Positions 26,996 to 35,188 of a stretch of 64,000 nt of DNA are shown one piece after another. A program made the translations under genes and the position numbers. The stretch is taken from contig NZ_LMBX01000003.1 in NCBI RefSeq assembly GCF_001439605.1, positions 131,805 to 195,804 on the forward strand. The letters run 5' to 3'. The notes beneath the pieces were generated by a model. It did not search any database, was not told the DNA's origin, and saw nothing but the letters and a program-made list of their open reading frames with translations. This DNA is from Cytobacillus praedii (lineage in GTDB: Bacteria; Bacillota; Bacilli; Bacillales; Cytobacillaceae). Every line of letters begins with the position of its first letter. Within the stretch, counting starts at the first letter, position 1.

Positions 26996-27700
26996 GTGAA
27001 GTTATTGAAATGGCTGCTCATCACCTTAATCGTTCTTATTCTATTAATTATTAGTGTAATTTTAACGAAAGTAAAAATTCTCCTTTATTACTATCACAAT
27101 AATGACAATGATCATTTAAAAATTGAGTTTAAAGCATGGTTTGGATTAATCAAGTATAAAAAGGAAATTCCTCTTATTAAAATTGATGATAATTCTCCAA
27201 CCATCGTGACAAAGGAAAAGAAAACTTTAGGACCTCTAGAGGGTACGGAGAAGAAAGATACAAAACAGTATTCAGCTACAGACCTGATGAATAGTATTCA
27301 AGATACGAAAGAGCTTCTTACACATGTTGTCTCCCTTCATCGGATTGTAAAAAACTTTTTAAATAAAATTTCTATTAAGGAATTCTCTTGGCATACGATG
27401 GTCGGAATCGGCGATGCTGCTTATACAGGTATGCTTACAGGAGCTTTTTGGGCGTTAAAAGGAAGTGTAATTGGATTGATTAGCCACTATATGAAATTAA
27501 AAGCGGCGCCTACTATGTCAATCACTCCTCAATTTCAATTTGCTGTTTCACATACGGTAATTTCATGTATTTTTCAATTTCGAATCGGACATGCTATGGG
27601 AGCAGGTATCAAATTAATTAAATATTGGAAGGGCGGAATGGCATCATTTAAAACAAAGCCTTTATCCGCCTTATCTAATGATAAAACTAAAACAGTATAG
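26996..27700 (+). CDS. ytfI: DUF2953 protein YtfI
   Basis: The 234-aa product has one strong N-terminal transmembrane helix (~residues 4-24) and the FKAWFGLIKYKKEIP pattern of DUF2953. Its molecular function is unknown. It precedes the spore-associated ytfJ by 17 nt, as in B. subtilis, and is probably co-transcribed with it. The start is uncertain: the GTG at 26996 nearly touches its AAAGGG ribosome binding site, and the in-frame TTG at 27005 is better spaced. Confidence 0.85.
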   Translation: MKLLKWLLITLIVLILLIISVILTKVKILLYYYHNNDNDHLKIEFKAWFGLIKYKKEIPLIKIDDNSPTIVTKEKKTLGPLEGTEKKDTKQYSATDLMNSIQDTKELLTHVVSLHRIVKNFLNKISIKEFSWHTMVGIGDAAYTGMLTGAFWALKGSVIGLISHYMKLKAAPTMSITPQFQFAVSHTVISCIFQFRIGHAMGAGIKLIKYWKGGMASFKTKPLSALSNDKTKTV

Positions 27701-27717
27701 AAGGGGAGGCTTTCCTT

Positions 27718-28197
27718 ATGTCTGACCATCCAATTCAAGGGTTAATGACGACTGCTATGGAAAATCTGAAGGAAATGATTGATGTAAATACGATCATTGG
27801 TGATCCTGTCGAAACACCAGATGGCAGCGTGATCCTAACGGTTTCAAAAGTAGGTTTTGGGTTTGCTGCTGGTGGAAGTGAATTTAAACTTGATAGCCAA
27901 TCAGGAAGCGGCGGGCAAGGACAATCAAGCGGACATCCATTTGGCGGAGGGAGTGGCGGCGGTGTTTCTATCACTCCAATTGCATTCCTCATTGTTAATT
28001 CCAAAGAAGTAAAAATGGTGCATCTGGATGAAAGTACACATTTATATGAGAAAATTCTTGATTTAGCTCCACAGGCAGTAGATAAAATTCAGCAGATGTT
28101 TAATAGTAAAAATAGCAATAACAATAATCAAGACAGTCATCAATCTCAAGGCAATAAACAAGATTATGATGGGGCTAAGCATGATTTAGATATATAA
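27718..28197 (+). CDS. ytfJ: Spore protein YtfJ/GerW
   Basis: The 159-aa product has the GerW-family core (IQGLMTTAMENLKEMIDVNT, then KVGFGFAAGGSEF), a glycine-rich central part (~58-85) and a low-complexity, Asn/Gln-rich C-terminal tail. In B. subtilis, YtfJ (GerW) is made in the forespore and needed for normal L-alanine germination. AGGGGAGG ribosome binding site. It is downstream of ytfI in the same operon and ends at a terminator. Confidence 0.93.
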   Translation: MSDHPIQGLMTTAMENLKEMIDVNTIIGDPVETPDGSVILTVSKVGFGFAAGGSEFKLDSQSGSGGQGQSSGHPFGGGSGGGVSITPIAFLIVNSKEVKMVHLDESTHLYEKILDLAPQAVDKIQQMFNSKNSNNNNQDSHQSQGNKQDYDGAKHDLDI

Positions 28198-28205
28198 TGC
28201 AAAGG

Positions 28206-28239
28206 GTTAACTTTCCAAGGAAGGAAAGTTAACTTTTTT
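28206..28239 (+). terminator. Terminator of ytfI-ytfJ
   Basis: GTTAACTTTCC and GGAAAGTTAAC form a perfect 11-bp stem with a TTTTTT tail. Confidence 0.93.
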
Positions 28240-28330
28240 CTTGGTTTTTTAAATCTTAATCTTTGCAAAAAGGATTCTGAAAAGATATGATTTACAATGT
28301 ACATATTGAAGTTTAAGGAGGATGAGTGTA

Positions 28331-28831
28331 GTGGCATCAATTACATTTAAAGGAAACCCAGTTACGTTATTAGGAAATGAAGCAAAGGTTGGGGAGAAGG
28401 CTCCAGATTTTAAAGTTCTTGCAAATGATATGTCTGAAGTAACTTTAGCAGATTCAAAAGGGCAAGTTCGATTACTTAGTGTTGTTCCTTCCATTGATAC
28501 AGGTGTTTGCGATGCGCAGACTCGTCGATTCAATGAAGAAGCTTCTAAATTAGGAAATGTTAAAATCCTTACAGTAAGTGTGGATTTGCCATTTGCACAA
28601 AAACGCTGGTGTGCTGCAGCAGGAATTGAAAATGTTCAAACGGTTTCAGATCACCGCGATCTATCTTTTGGTGAAGCATATGGAGTTGCTATTCAAGAGC
28701 TTCGTCTTCTGGCACGTGCAGTTTTTGTTGTTGATTCAAATGATACAATCACATATGCAGAATATGTGAGCGAAGCAACAGATCATCCAAACTATGAAGC
28801 AGCAATTGAAGCAGCAAAACAAGCGAAGTAA
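28331..28831 (+). CDS. tpx: Thiol peroxidase (atypical 2-Cys peroxiredoxin)
   Basis: Reduces hydroperoxides using thioredoxin. The 166-aa product has peroxidatic C60 in [12 protein letters not shown] and resolving C94 in QKRWCAAAG, as in the family. The GTG at 28331 is chosen because AAGGAGG (28315-28321) directly abuts the upstream ATG at 28322 but is well spaced to this GTG. The resulting N-terminus (MASITFKG) also matches known Tpx proteins. A terminator follows. Confidence 0.95.
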   Translation: MASITFKGNPVTLLGNEAKVGEKAPDFKVLANDMSEVTLADSKGQVRLLSVVPSIDTGVCDAQTRRFNEEASKLGNVKILTVSVDLPFAQKRWCAAAGIENVQTVSDHRDLSFGEAYGVAIQELRLLARAVFVVDSNDTITYAEYVSEATDHPNYEAAIEAAKQAK

Positions 28832-28839
28832 TTAAGCAA

Positions 28840-28868
28840 GCCCCGGGTCAATATCCGGGGCGTTTTTT
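28840..28868 (+). terminator. Terminator of tpx
   Basis: GCCCCGG and CCGGGGC form a GC-rich stem followed by TTTTTT. Confidence 0.93.
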
Positions 28869-29071
28869 CTTGTAGGTAAGAATGCATTAGATTATCACAA
28901 GAAGTTCCTTGATGTGGTTGGAAATTTTAAGGATTATGTTAGAATGCGCCACTATCCTCGCTTTTTCAAGGCTTGCCAATCAGTTAGTTTTCGATATATA
29001 TGGAGAAAAACTTGAGATATCAATCATTCCATTTTAAAATAGGACGAAGAATATGAACGGGAGGATTTTGT

Positions 29072-30058
29072 ATGAGTGTAGCACCGGTAGAAGAATTATT
29101 TACCGTTTTTAATGAAACGGCGATGATCATTCAAGAAGAGTTAGCATGTACATATTTAGAAGCTTTAGCTGAAACAGGAGAGAATATTTTCCAGGGGAGT
29201 ATCCTGCAAAAAGATGAACTAAGTGAGTTGACGATTAAAAGATTAACAAAAAGTTATGACTCGATTCATTTAAATCGTTTTTCAAATGAAGAAATTAGAA
29301 AGTCGTTCCAGCTAGCAATCCTTAAGGGCATGAAGGAGATTGTCCAGCCCAATCATCAAATGACTCCTGATGCCGTCGGTATGCTTCTTGGTTATTTAGT
29401 TGGTAAATTTGTTCAAGATCAGTCTTTCCGACTGCTTGATCCTGCGGTTGGAACGGGGAACTTATTAACAACAGTTATTAATCAGCAGCAATCAAAGGCA
29501 GTAGAGGCGATAGGGCTTGATATTGATGATATTTTAATTAAGCTTAGCTATGTAAATGCAAATTTGCAGCAGCACCCAATCCAATTTTTTAATCAGGATA
29601 GCCTTGAACCATTATTCATAGAAGAAGCTGATGTAGTTGTGAGTGATTTGCCTGTGGGTTATTATCCCAATGATCTAAGGGCAGCTGATTATGAAATGAA
29701 GGCGGAAAAAGGGCATACATATGCACATCATTTGTTCATTGAGCAGAGCATGAGGCATGTGAAAGCTGGCGGCTATTTATTTTTTATTGTTCCTAATGGG
29801 ATTTTTGAGAGCGAGCAGGCTCCGAAGCTTCATGAATACTTAAAGAATTACGGAATCATTCAAGGCTTACTGCAGCTTCCGCTTAGTTTATTCAAAAATA
29901 AAAATGCCGCAAAAAGCATTTTTATTATCCAAAAAAAGGGAGAGGGAGTTAAGCCGCCAAAGCAGGTGCTCCTAGTTAATCTGCCTAGCTTATCGAAAAC
30001 CGCTGAAGTAGAAAAAATTCTAAGTAAAATTGATGGATGGTATAAAGAAAATAAATAA
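29072..30058 (+). CDS. ytxK: Class I SAM-dependent methyltransferase YtxK
   Basis: The 328-aa product resembles the catalytic part of type I restriction N6-adenine methyltransferases: SAM-binding motif LLDPAVGTGNLLTT near residue 125 and acidic motif GLDIDD. Motif IV, normally NPPY/F, reads SDLPVGYY (about residues 190-197). It has no specificity or restriction partner nearby, and ytxK sits before ackA in B. subtilis too, so this is a chromosomal housekeeping gene of unknown target. A strong AGGAGG precedes the ATG, and a possible promoter (TTGGAA, 16 nt, TAGAAT) lies near 28919-28946. Confidence 0.88.
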   Translation: MSVAPVEELFTVFNETAMIIQEELACTYLEALAETGENIFQGSILQKDELSELTIKRLTKSYDSIHLNRFSNEEIRKSFQLAILKGMKEIVQPNHQMTPDAVGMLLGYLVGKFVQDQSFRLLDPAVGTGNLLTTVINQQQSKAVEAIGLDIDDILIKLSYVNANLQQHPIQFFNQDSLEPLFIEEADVVVSDLPVGYYPNDLRAADYEMKAEKGHTYAHHLFIEQSMRHVKAGGYLFFIVPNGIFESEQAPKLHEYLKNYGIIQGLLQLPLSLFKNKNAAKSIFIIQKKGEGVKPPKQVLLVNLPSLSKTAEVEKILSKIDGWYKENK

Positions 30059-30066
30059 ATATTCGA

Positions 30067-30096
30067 GAAGCCGATTGCTATTTCGGCTTCTTTTTT
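30067..30096 (+). terminator. Terminator of ytxK
   Basis: GAAGCCGA and TCGGCTTC form an 8-bp stem followed by TTTTTT. Confidence 0.9.
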
Positions 30097-30433
30097 ATAT
30101 AGGAGAAGAAAGTATATTATCGTTAGAGTCATGCTTGTTCCAGTGCGATCTCCCTATAAAACTTTATGTCTATTCCCTGTCAAAAGCCTATATCGAATCA
30201 CTCTGCTTCCCGTGTTCCCTTTATCGAAAGGAAGAACCCCTCCAGTTTGTACGGCCTTTTCTTTATTCAGAAATATTTTATTTTAATTTAAAAGCGAAAA
30301 CATTTTCAGCTCAATCTTGAAAAGTTCGGCTGACAATGTTTAAATGAGGAATTGAGAGATATTAATGATGTCCGTTGTACAAAATAAGATTGTACTGTTT
30401 TTTGTGATGTTGTTATGTAAAAGGAGCGGTAGA
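30097..30433. other. Gene-free region upstream of ackA
   Basis: About 335 nt with no credible gene. It should hold the ackA promoter; TTGAAA (30316-30321) followed 16 nt later by TTTAAA is a candidate. A cre-like sequence lies upstream at 30295-30308, and a small dyad (GTACAA … TTGTAC) occurs near 30376-30394. Confidence 0.45.
30295..30308 (-). promoter_or_regulatory. Possible cre site upstream of ackA
   Basis: On the minus strand TGAAAATGTTTTCG has two mismatches to TGWAANCGNTNWCA. B. subtilis ackA is activated by CcpA from an upstream cre, and this lies upstream of the candidate promoter as activation would require. The match is weak. Confidence 0.4.
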
Positions 30434-31624
30434 ATGATGGCAAAAATTATTGCAATTAACGCCGGCAGTTCCTCATTAAAGTTTCAATTATTTGAAATGC
30501 CAAGTGAGGAAGTGATTACGAAAGGTTTAATTGAACGGATAGGTTTGAACGATTCAATTTTTAATATAGTAGCGAATGGGGACAAAATAAAAGAAACATT
30601 AGATATTCCTAATCATGAAGTGGCAGTTAAACTTTTACTGGAAAAACTAACAGGGTTAGGAATTATTCAATCACTTGACGAGATAGAAGGAATTGGCCAT
30701 CGTGTTGTACATGGCGGGGAAGAGTTTACTGATTCAGTCCTTATTACTAATGAAGTTTTAGCAAAGATTGAAGTATTATCTGAGCTTGCCCCACTTCATA
30801 ATCCAGCAAATATTACTGGAATTAAAGCTTTTCAGCAAGTGCTGCCTGATGTACCAGCAATTGCCGTATTTGATACTGCGTTTCATCAAACGATGCCTGC
30901 AAGCTCATTTCTTTATAGTTTGCCATATGAATACTATAAGAAATACGGAATTCGTAAATATGGTTTCCATGGCACATCCCATAAATATGTGTCCCAGCGT
31001 GCGGCAGAAATGCTTGGTCGTCCATTGGAACAATTGCGCTTAATTTCCTGCCACCTTGGAAATGGTGCAAGTATTGCAGCGATTGAAGGGGGAAAATCAA
31101 TCGATACATCCATGGGTTTTACCCCGCTTGCAGGTGTGACAATGGGAACACGTTCAGGGAATATTGACCCTGCGTTAATTCCATTTATTATGGAAAAAAC
31201 GAACCAAACAGCGGATGAAGTATTGGATGTTCTCAATAAAAAGAGCGGAATGCTTGCAGTATCTGGGTTCTCCAGTGATTTACGCGATATTGAGGTTCAA
31301 GCATCTGAAGGAAATGAACGGGCAAAATTAGCGCTCGAAGTGTTCGCAGGGAGAATTCATAAATACATCGGCTCTTACGCTGCTAAAATGTACGGAGTAG
31401 ACGCTATTATCTTCACAGCAGGGATAGGAGAAAATAGTGATGTCATTCGTGCGCGAGTGCTTCAAGGTCTTGAATTCATGGGTGTATATTTTGATCCTTC
31501 TCTTAATAAAGTGCGCGGGGAAGAAGCATTTATTAATTTTCCGCATTCACCTGTTAAAGTCATGATCATTCCTACGGATGAAGAAGTCATGATTGCCAGG
31601 GATGTTGTGAGGTTGTCCAAATAA
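30434..31624 (+). CDS. ackA: Acetate kinase
   Basis: Converts acetyl phosphate and ADP to acetate and ATP in overflow metabolism. The 396-aa product has the family signatures [13 protein letters not shown] at the N-terminus and the [10 protein letters not shown] and [11 protein letters not shown] blocks. AAAAGGAG precedes two consecutive ATG codons; 30434 has 8-nt spacing and 30437 is equally compatible with the family N-terminus. An upstream extension (to 30365) is open but not family-like. It follows ytxK as in B. subtilis. Confidence 0.95.
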   Translation: MMAKIIAINAGSSSLKFQLFEMPSEEVITKGLIERIGLNDSIFNIVANGDKIKETLDIPNHEVAVKLLLEKLTGLGIIQSLDEIEGIGHRVVHGGEEFTDSVLITNEVLAKIEVLSELAPLHNPANITGIKAFQQVLPDVPAIAVFDTAFHQTMPASSFLYSLPYEYYKKYGIRKYGFHGTSHKYVSQRAAEMLGRPLEQLRLISCHLGNGASIAAIEGGKSIDTSMGFTPLAGVTMGTRSGNIDPALIPFIMEKTNQTADEVLDVLNKKSGMLAVSGFSSDLRDIEVQASEGNERAKLALEVFAGRIHKYIGSYAAKMYGVDAIIFTAGIGENSDVIRARVLQGLEFMGVYFDPSLNKVRGEEAFINFPHSPVKVMIIPTDEEVMIARDVVRLSK

Positions 31625-31631
31625 TTTGTTG

Positions 31632-31660
31632 CCACAGCTTAAATAAGCTGTGGTATTTTT
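31632..31660 (+). terminator. Terminator of ackA
   Basis: CCACAGCTTA and TAAGCTGTGG form a stem with a 2-nt A loop, followed by TATTTTT. Confidence 0.88.
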
Positions 31661-31668
31661 GTAGTTGA

Positions 31669-31711
31669 ATTTTGTTTAACATGTCCAATATATTGGCATG
31701 TTAAACAAAAT
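31669..31711. repeat. 43-nt near-perfect palindrome
   Basis: The 14-nt arms TTTTGTTTAACATG (31670-31683) and CATGTTAAACAAAA (31697-31710) are perfectly complementary. They flank CCAATATATTGG (31685-31696), itself a perfect palindrome, with one unpaired T at 31684. It lies after the ackA terminator and about 145 nt before the EcsC-like gene, so it is not needed to terminate ackA. Possible roles are an operator for a dimeric regulator, a cruciform or an RNA hairpin. Confidence 0.85.
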
Positions 31712-31852
31712 AGGACTTTGTCAATTTAATCGGTGTTTTATTTAAACATATTGGATATAGAAAATATAACATTAGACATTTCTTCGTAAAGAATTCACCT
31801 TTTCAATTATGCTATACTTTAGCAAAAGAGGTAGGAAATGGAGGAATTCCTT

Positions 31853-32695
31853 ATGGCATTGTCCGAGCGGGATAAACGGGTTTTAACTGAAATTCAAGAA
31901 TGGGAAATGAAATTATATAGCTATGAGCCTAATGATTTTGAATGGACGTATGAAAAATACTTGGAAAAATCGTTTTCATTGCTGCCGGAAAATATTCAGG
32001 AGCAGTTCTTCTCTACTCTTGATAACTGGCTATTTCACCTTCATGCACTCATTCAAGGATCGAATATGCAACAAGATGCTAAGGAACGGATATTAACAGC
32101 TGGTCGAGTGTTTAATCCAGAGCTGATATCGATTGAAGACCTGAATCATTTGCGAATTGATCAGCTTCAATACATCGCAGATCAGCAAATCGCCCGTCAT
32201 CGGCTTTATTCCTTTGCACAGGGAGGAATAGCTGGAACGGGCAGTTCGCTCATGCTTGGGGCAGATATTCCAGCGATTGCTGTAATTAATCTAAGGGTAG
32301 TCCAGCTAATAGCAATGACCTATGGAATAGAAGTGAATACGCCCTATGAAATGATGACCTCCCTTAAGGTTTTCCATGCATCTACCTTGCCGGCACGCAT
32401 GCAAGGCAAGGCATGGGAGGAACTAATGCGAGAGCTTCAAAATCAAGAGGAATATTACTTTTATGAAGGCAAGGAAGAACTTGCAGATGTGACTTGGATC
32501 GAGCAGCCTGCCAAACAATTATTAAAAGGATTGGCAATTTTTATCTTTCGCAAAAAAACAATTCAGGGCATTCCATTCATCAGTATGGCAATAGGTGCGA
32601 GTGCAAATTACCAGCTGACAAGAAGGGTATCAGAATTTGCCCACAAATATTATCAATACAGATATTTACATAAGAAGGAAGGGAAGAGTTTATGA
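31853..32695 (+). CDS. EcsC-family protein
   Basis: The 280-aa product matches the EcsC family in overall pattern: an N-terminal helical part (LSERDKRVLTEIQEWEMKLYS), a central glycine/alanine-rich stretch (FAQGGIAGTGSSLMLGADIPAIAVINLRV split over ~125-155) that may contact the membrane, and an aromatic C-terminal part. The biochemical function is unknown; EcsC in B. subtilis is encoded with an ABC transporter, but no transporter lies here. The start at 31853 follows GGAGG. Its last four bases overlap the moaB start, so the two are translationally coupled. Confidence 0.8.
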   Translation: MALSERDKRVLTEIQEWEMKLYSYEPNDFEWTYEKYLEKSFSLLPENIQEQFFSTLDNWLFHLHALIQGSNMQQDAKERILTAGRVFNPELISIEDLNHLRIDQLQYIADQQIARHRLYSFAQGGIAGTGSSLMLGADIPAIAVINLRVVQLIAMTYGIEVNTPYEMMTSLKVFHASTLPARMQGKAWEELMRELQNQEEYYFYEGKEELADVTWIEQPAKQLLKGLAIFIFRKKTIQGIPFISMAIGASANYQLTRRVSEFAHKYYQYRYLHKKEGKSL

Positions 32696-33204
32696 GTTCA
32701 CAAGAACATAAAATGGAAGCGCCTAAACAGGTTGCCTGTAAAGTGATTACGGTAAGTGATACAAGAGATAAGGTTACAGATAAAAGCGGGAAGCTTATGA
32801 TTGATTTATTAGAAGAGGCCGGCCATCAAGTACACAGTTATTGTATTGTTAAAGATGAAGCGGAAGAGCTCCGTACCGAAGTTTTGAAAGGGTGTAATGA
32901 TCCAGAAATAGATATTGTACTTACAAATGGCGGAACGGGTATTGCTTTAAGAGATATTACAATTGAAACGGTAAAGGCATTATTTGATAAGGAAATTACC
33001 GGGTTTGGCGAGCTTTTCCGAATGCTTAGCTATCAAGAGGATATTGGCTCAGCTGCGATTTTATCGCGTGCCGTTGCAGGGACCATTAAAGATAAAGCGG
33101 TTTTTTCAACTCCTGGCTCATCAGGTGCGGTGAAGCTAGCGATGAACAAGCTGATTTTGCCTGAACTTGGCCATGTGGTCAGAGAGCTGAAAAAGGATTT
33201 GTAA
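32692..33204 (+). CDS. moaB: Molybdenum cofactor biosynthesis protein MoaB
   Basis: MoaB/MogA-type molybdopterin adenylyltransferase family, 170 aa. Signature segments are VLTNGGTGIALRDITIE, the FGELFRMLSYQEDIG loop and the TPGSSGAVKLAMNKL end. The start overlaps the end of the EcsC-like gene by 4 nt (ATGA). moaB is also found near argGH in B. subtilis. No other moa gene is present in this window. Confidence 0.93.
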   Translation: MSSQEHKMEAPKQVACKVITVSDTRDKVTDKSGKLMIDLLEEAGHQVHSYCIVKDEAEELRTEVLKGCNDPEIDIVLTNGGTGIALRDITIETVKALFDKEITGFGELFRMLSYQEDIGSAAILSRAVAGTIKDKAVFSTPGSSGAVKLAMNKLILPELGHVVRELKKDL

Positions 33205-33249
33205 GCCTGTCTATTATCCCTATAATAATAAGGGAAAAGGGATGAAATG

Positions 33250-33400
33250 ATAAGGATAAATATGATCCCTGATTTTACGGATTTTGGAAAAGACGGTCAC
33301 AAAAAAGTAAATACGATCCCTGATTATACAGGTTTTGGGAAAAGCGGTCGCTATAAAGTGATTACAGGCCCAATCATGCAAACTTTGGATAAACTGGTTA
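33250..33400. repeat. Two- to three-copy ~51-bp intergenic repeat
   Basis: Two clear units begin with GATCCCTGATT at 33264 and 33315 (51 nt apart), each followed by TACRGRTTTTGGRAAAAGNCGGTC. A third, degraded unit may follow (GATTACAGGCCCAATC at about 33359). An 83-codon open frame covers the block but reflects the repeat. It lies in the convergent gap after moaB. Confidence 0.7.
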
Positions 33401-33413
33401 CAAAACGGCCTAA

Positions 33414-33447
33414 AAAAATCCTTTCTATAGTTAGAAAGGATTTTTTA
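33414..33447. terminator. Bidirectional terminator between moaB and the downstream minus-strand gene
   Basis: AAAATCCTTTCTA and TAGAAAGGATTTT form a perfect 13-bp stem with A and T tracts on either side, so it can serve both strands. Confidence 0.9.
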
Positions 33448-33450
33448 TTT

Positions 33451-33762
33451 CTACATATGGACCTTCTCAGAGATATCCTGATGAGTACGGTACCATAGCC
33501 AAAGGTCATTAATAATGGAGGCAAGTTCAGCAATTTCGCTGTTTAACTCACACGATTTAATAAAATTTTCTTCATTTGAAAGCAGTGCTTGTTTTGAATT
33601 GATATGGTCTTCTAATTCTGCAATTCGGTCAGGAATTCTGCCTCTGATTTTCTCCCAGTGAAATAAAACGGTTTGCTGTGTCTCCTTAGAATAATCATCC
33701 CAGTCCTGATGAAAACACGGGATAGGAATACCTAGTCGTTCATTATATAAAAAATAATCCAC
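33451..33762 (-). CDS. Conserved-looking hypothetical protein, 103 aa
   Basis: I do not recognise a named family. The soluble 103-aa product has a tryptophan-rich N-terminal part (CFHQDWDDYSKE, VLFHWEKIRG) and a probable helical coiled stretch (~residues 42-85). It ends with LWLWYRTHQD. The GTG at 33762 is chosen because GGAGG is 9 nt upstream; the ATG nine bases earlier directly touches that GGAGG. It is monocistronic, convergent with moaB and divergent from argG. Confidence 0.72.
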   Translation of the reverse strand: MDYFLYNERLGIPIPCFHQDWDDYSKETQQTVLFHWEKIRGRIPDRIAELEDHINSKQALLSNEENFIKSCELNSEIAELASIINDLWLWYRTHQDISEKVHM

Positions 33763-33870
33763 GATTAACATCCTCCAGCAATAAGTTGTTTCTATTCTAC
33801 TATACTATGAATTTTCCTTCCACGTATTGTTAGTCTAAATAAAACAGAATAAATAAATAATTATACATTT

Positions 33871-33958
33871 TGATGAATAACTATTGATTTATATTTGAAA
33901 TATGGTATCTTATAACATATAAATGAATAAAAACAAACAACGATGAATAATTATTCGT
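33871..33958 (+). promoter_or_regulatory. Promoter and ARG-box-like operators of argGH
   Basis: TTGAAA (33895-33900), 17 nt, TATAAA (33918-33923) is a plausible sigma-A promoter. Flanking it are TGATGAATAACTATTGAT (33871-33888) and a perfect dyad GAATAATTATTC (33945-33956), both similar to the Bacillus ArgR/AhrC ARG box (TGAATAAAAATTCA-type). A half-site (ATGAATAAA, 33922-33930) overlaps the -10. Arginine-dependent repression is inferred. Confidence 0.7.
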
Positions 33959-33979
33959 ACCTAGAGGAGGAAAATTTTT

Positions 33980-35188
33980 ATGTCAAATCCAAAAGTTGTA
34001 CTAGCCTATTCAGGCGGTTTAGATACCTCAGTAGCTATAAAATGGTTGGGAGATCAAGGATATTCAGTGGTAGCCTGCTGTTTAGATGTGGGGGAAGGAA
34101 AGGATCTTAATTTTATTCAAGAAAAAGCGTTAACGGTTGGTGCTGTTCAATCATATGTAATTGATGCTAAGGATGAGTTTGCGAGTGAATATGCATTAAT
34201 GGCACTGCAGGCACATGCATTATATGAAAATAAGTATCCATTAATCTCTGCATTATCAAGACCGCTAATTGCAAAAAAGCTTGTTGAAGTTGCTGAAAAA
34301 GAAGGAGCAGTTGCAGTAGCGCATGGCTGTACAGGAAAAGGTAATGACCAAGTGCGCTTTGAAGTGGCTATTCAAGCGTTAAATCCAGACCTCGAAGTAT
34401 TAGCGCCTGTCCGAGAGTGGAGCTGGTCTCGTGAAGAAGAAATTGAATATGCAAAGCAAAAGAATATACCTATTCCTATTAATCTAGATTCTCCATTTTC
34501 GATTGATCAAAATTTATGGGGAAGAAGCAATGAGTGCGGTATTTTAGAGGATCCATGGGCTTCGCCGCCAGAGGAAGCCTATGAGCTTACAGCAAGCTTG
34601 GAGAATGCACCGAATACGCCAGATATCGTAGAAATTGGCTTTGAAAAAGGAGTTCCTGTTAGCTTAGATGGGAAAAACTACCCGTTAGCACAGCTTATTT
34701 TAGAATTAAATACATTAGCTGGAAAGCATGGTGTTGGCCGTGTGGACCACGTTGAAAATCGATTAGTAGGGATTAAGTCACGTGAAGTATATGAATGTCC
34801 GGGAGCGATGACTTTAATTAAAGCACATAAGGAATTAGAGGATTTAACTTTAGTAAAAGAAGTCGCACATTTCAAACCAGTGATTGAGAAGAAAATCGCT
34901 GAACTTATCTATGAAGGACTTTGGTTTTCTCCACTGCAAAATGCTTTGGCTGCCTTCCTTCAAGAGACTCAAACATATGTTACTGGAACAGTAAGAGTAA
35001 AACTATTTAAAGGTCATGCCATTATTGAAGGAAGAAAATCTCCGTATTCTTTATATGATGAAAAGCTTGCCACTTATACATCAGACGATGAATTTGATCA
35101 TAATGCTGCTGTTGGATTCATTAAGCTTTGGGGACTGCCAACAAAGGTGCAAAGCATTGTTCAAAAGAATAAGAAGGTGACAGTGTGA
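33980..35188 (+). CDS. argG: Argininosuccinate synthase
   Basis: Joins citrulline and aspartate at the cost of ATP in arginine synthesis. The 402-aa product has the N-type ATP pyrophosphatase motif [11 protein letters not shown] at residues 9-19 and the [14 protein letters not shown] signature. AGAGGAGG ribosome binding site. The stop overlaps the GTG start of argH by 4 nt, an operon layout shared with B. subtilis argGH. Upstream ARG-box-like dyads suggest repression by ArgR/AhrC. Confidence 0.97.
   Translation: MSNPKVVLAYSGGLDTSVAIKWLGDQGYSVVACCLDVGEGKDLNFIQEKALTVGAVQSYVIDAKDEFASEYALMALQAHALYENKYPLISALSRPLIAKKLVEVAEKEGAVAVAHGCTGKGNDQVRFEVAIQALNPDLEVLAPVREWSWSREEEIEYAKQKNIPIPINLDSPFSIDQNLWGRSNECGILEDPWASPPEEAYELTASLENAPNTPDIVEIGFEKGVPVSLDGKNYPLAQLILELNTLAGKHGVGRVDHVENRLVGIKSREVYECPGAMTLIKAHKELEDLTLVKEVAHFKPVIEKKIAELIYEGLWFSPLQNALAAFLQETQTYVTGTVRVKLFKGHAIIEGRKSPYSLYDEKLATYTSDDEFDHNAAVGFIKLWGLPTKVQSIVQKNKKVTV

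Noticed and set aside
29072-30058. Restriction-modification or defence system built on the YtxK methylase
   Set aside because: No restriction, specificity or other defence gene is nearby, and the gene has a stable syntenic place beside ackA.
31832-33204. EcsC-like–moaB pair as a novel molybdenum-related system
   Set aside because: The 4-nt overlap shows coupling, but nothing in the EcsC-like protein points to molybdenum, and no other moa gene is close. Coupling alone is not enough.
33247-33498. 83-codon frame after moaB
   Set aside because: It consists of the 51-bp repeat and a terminator hairpin and overlaps the 3' end of the convergent gene.
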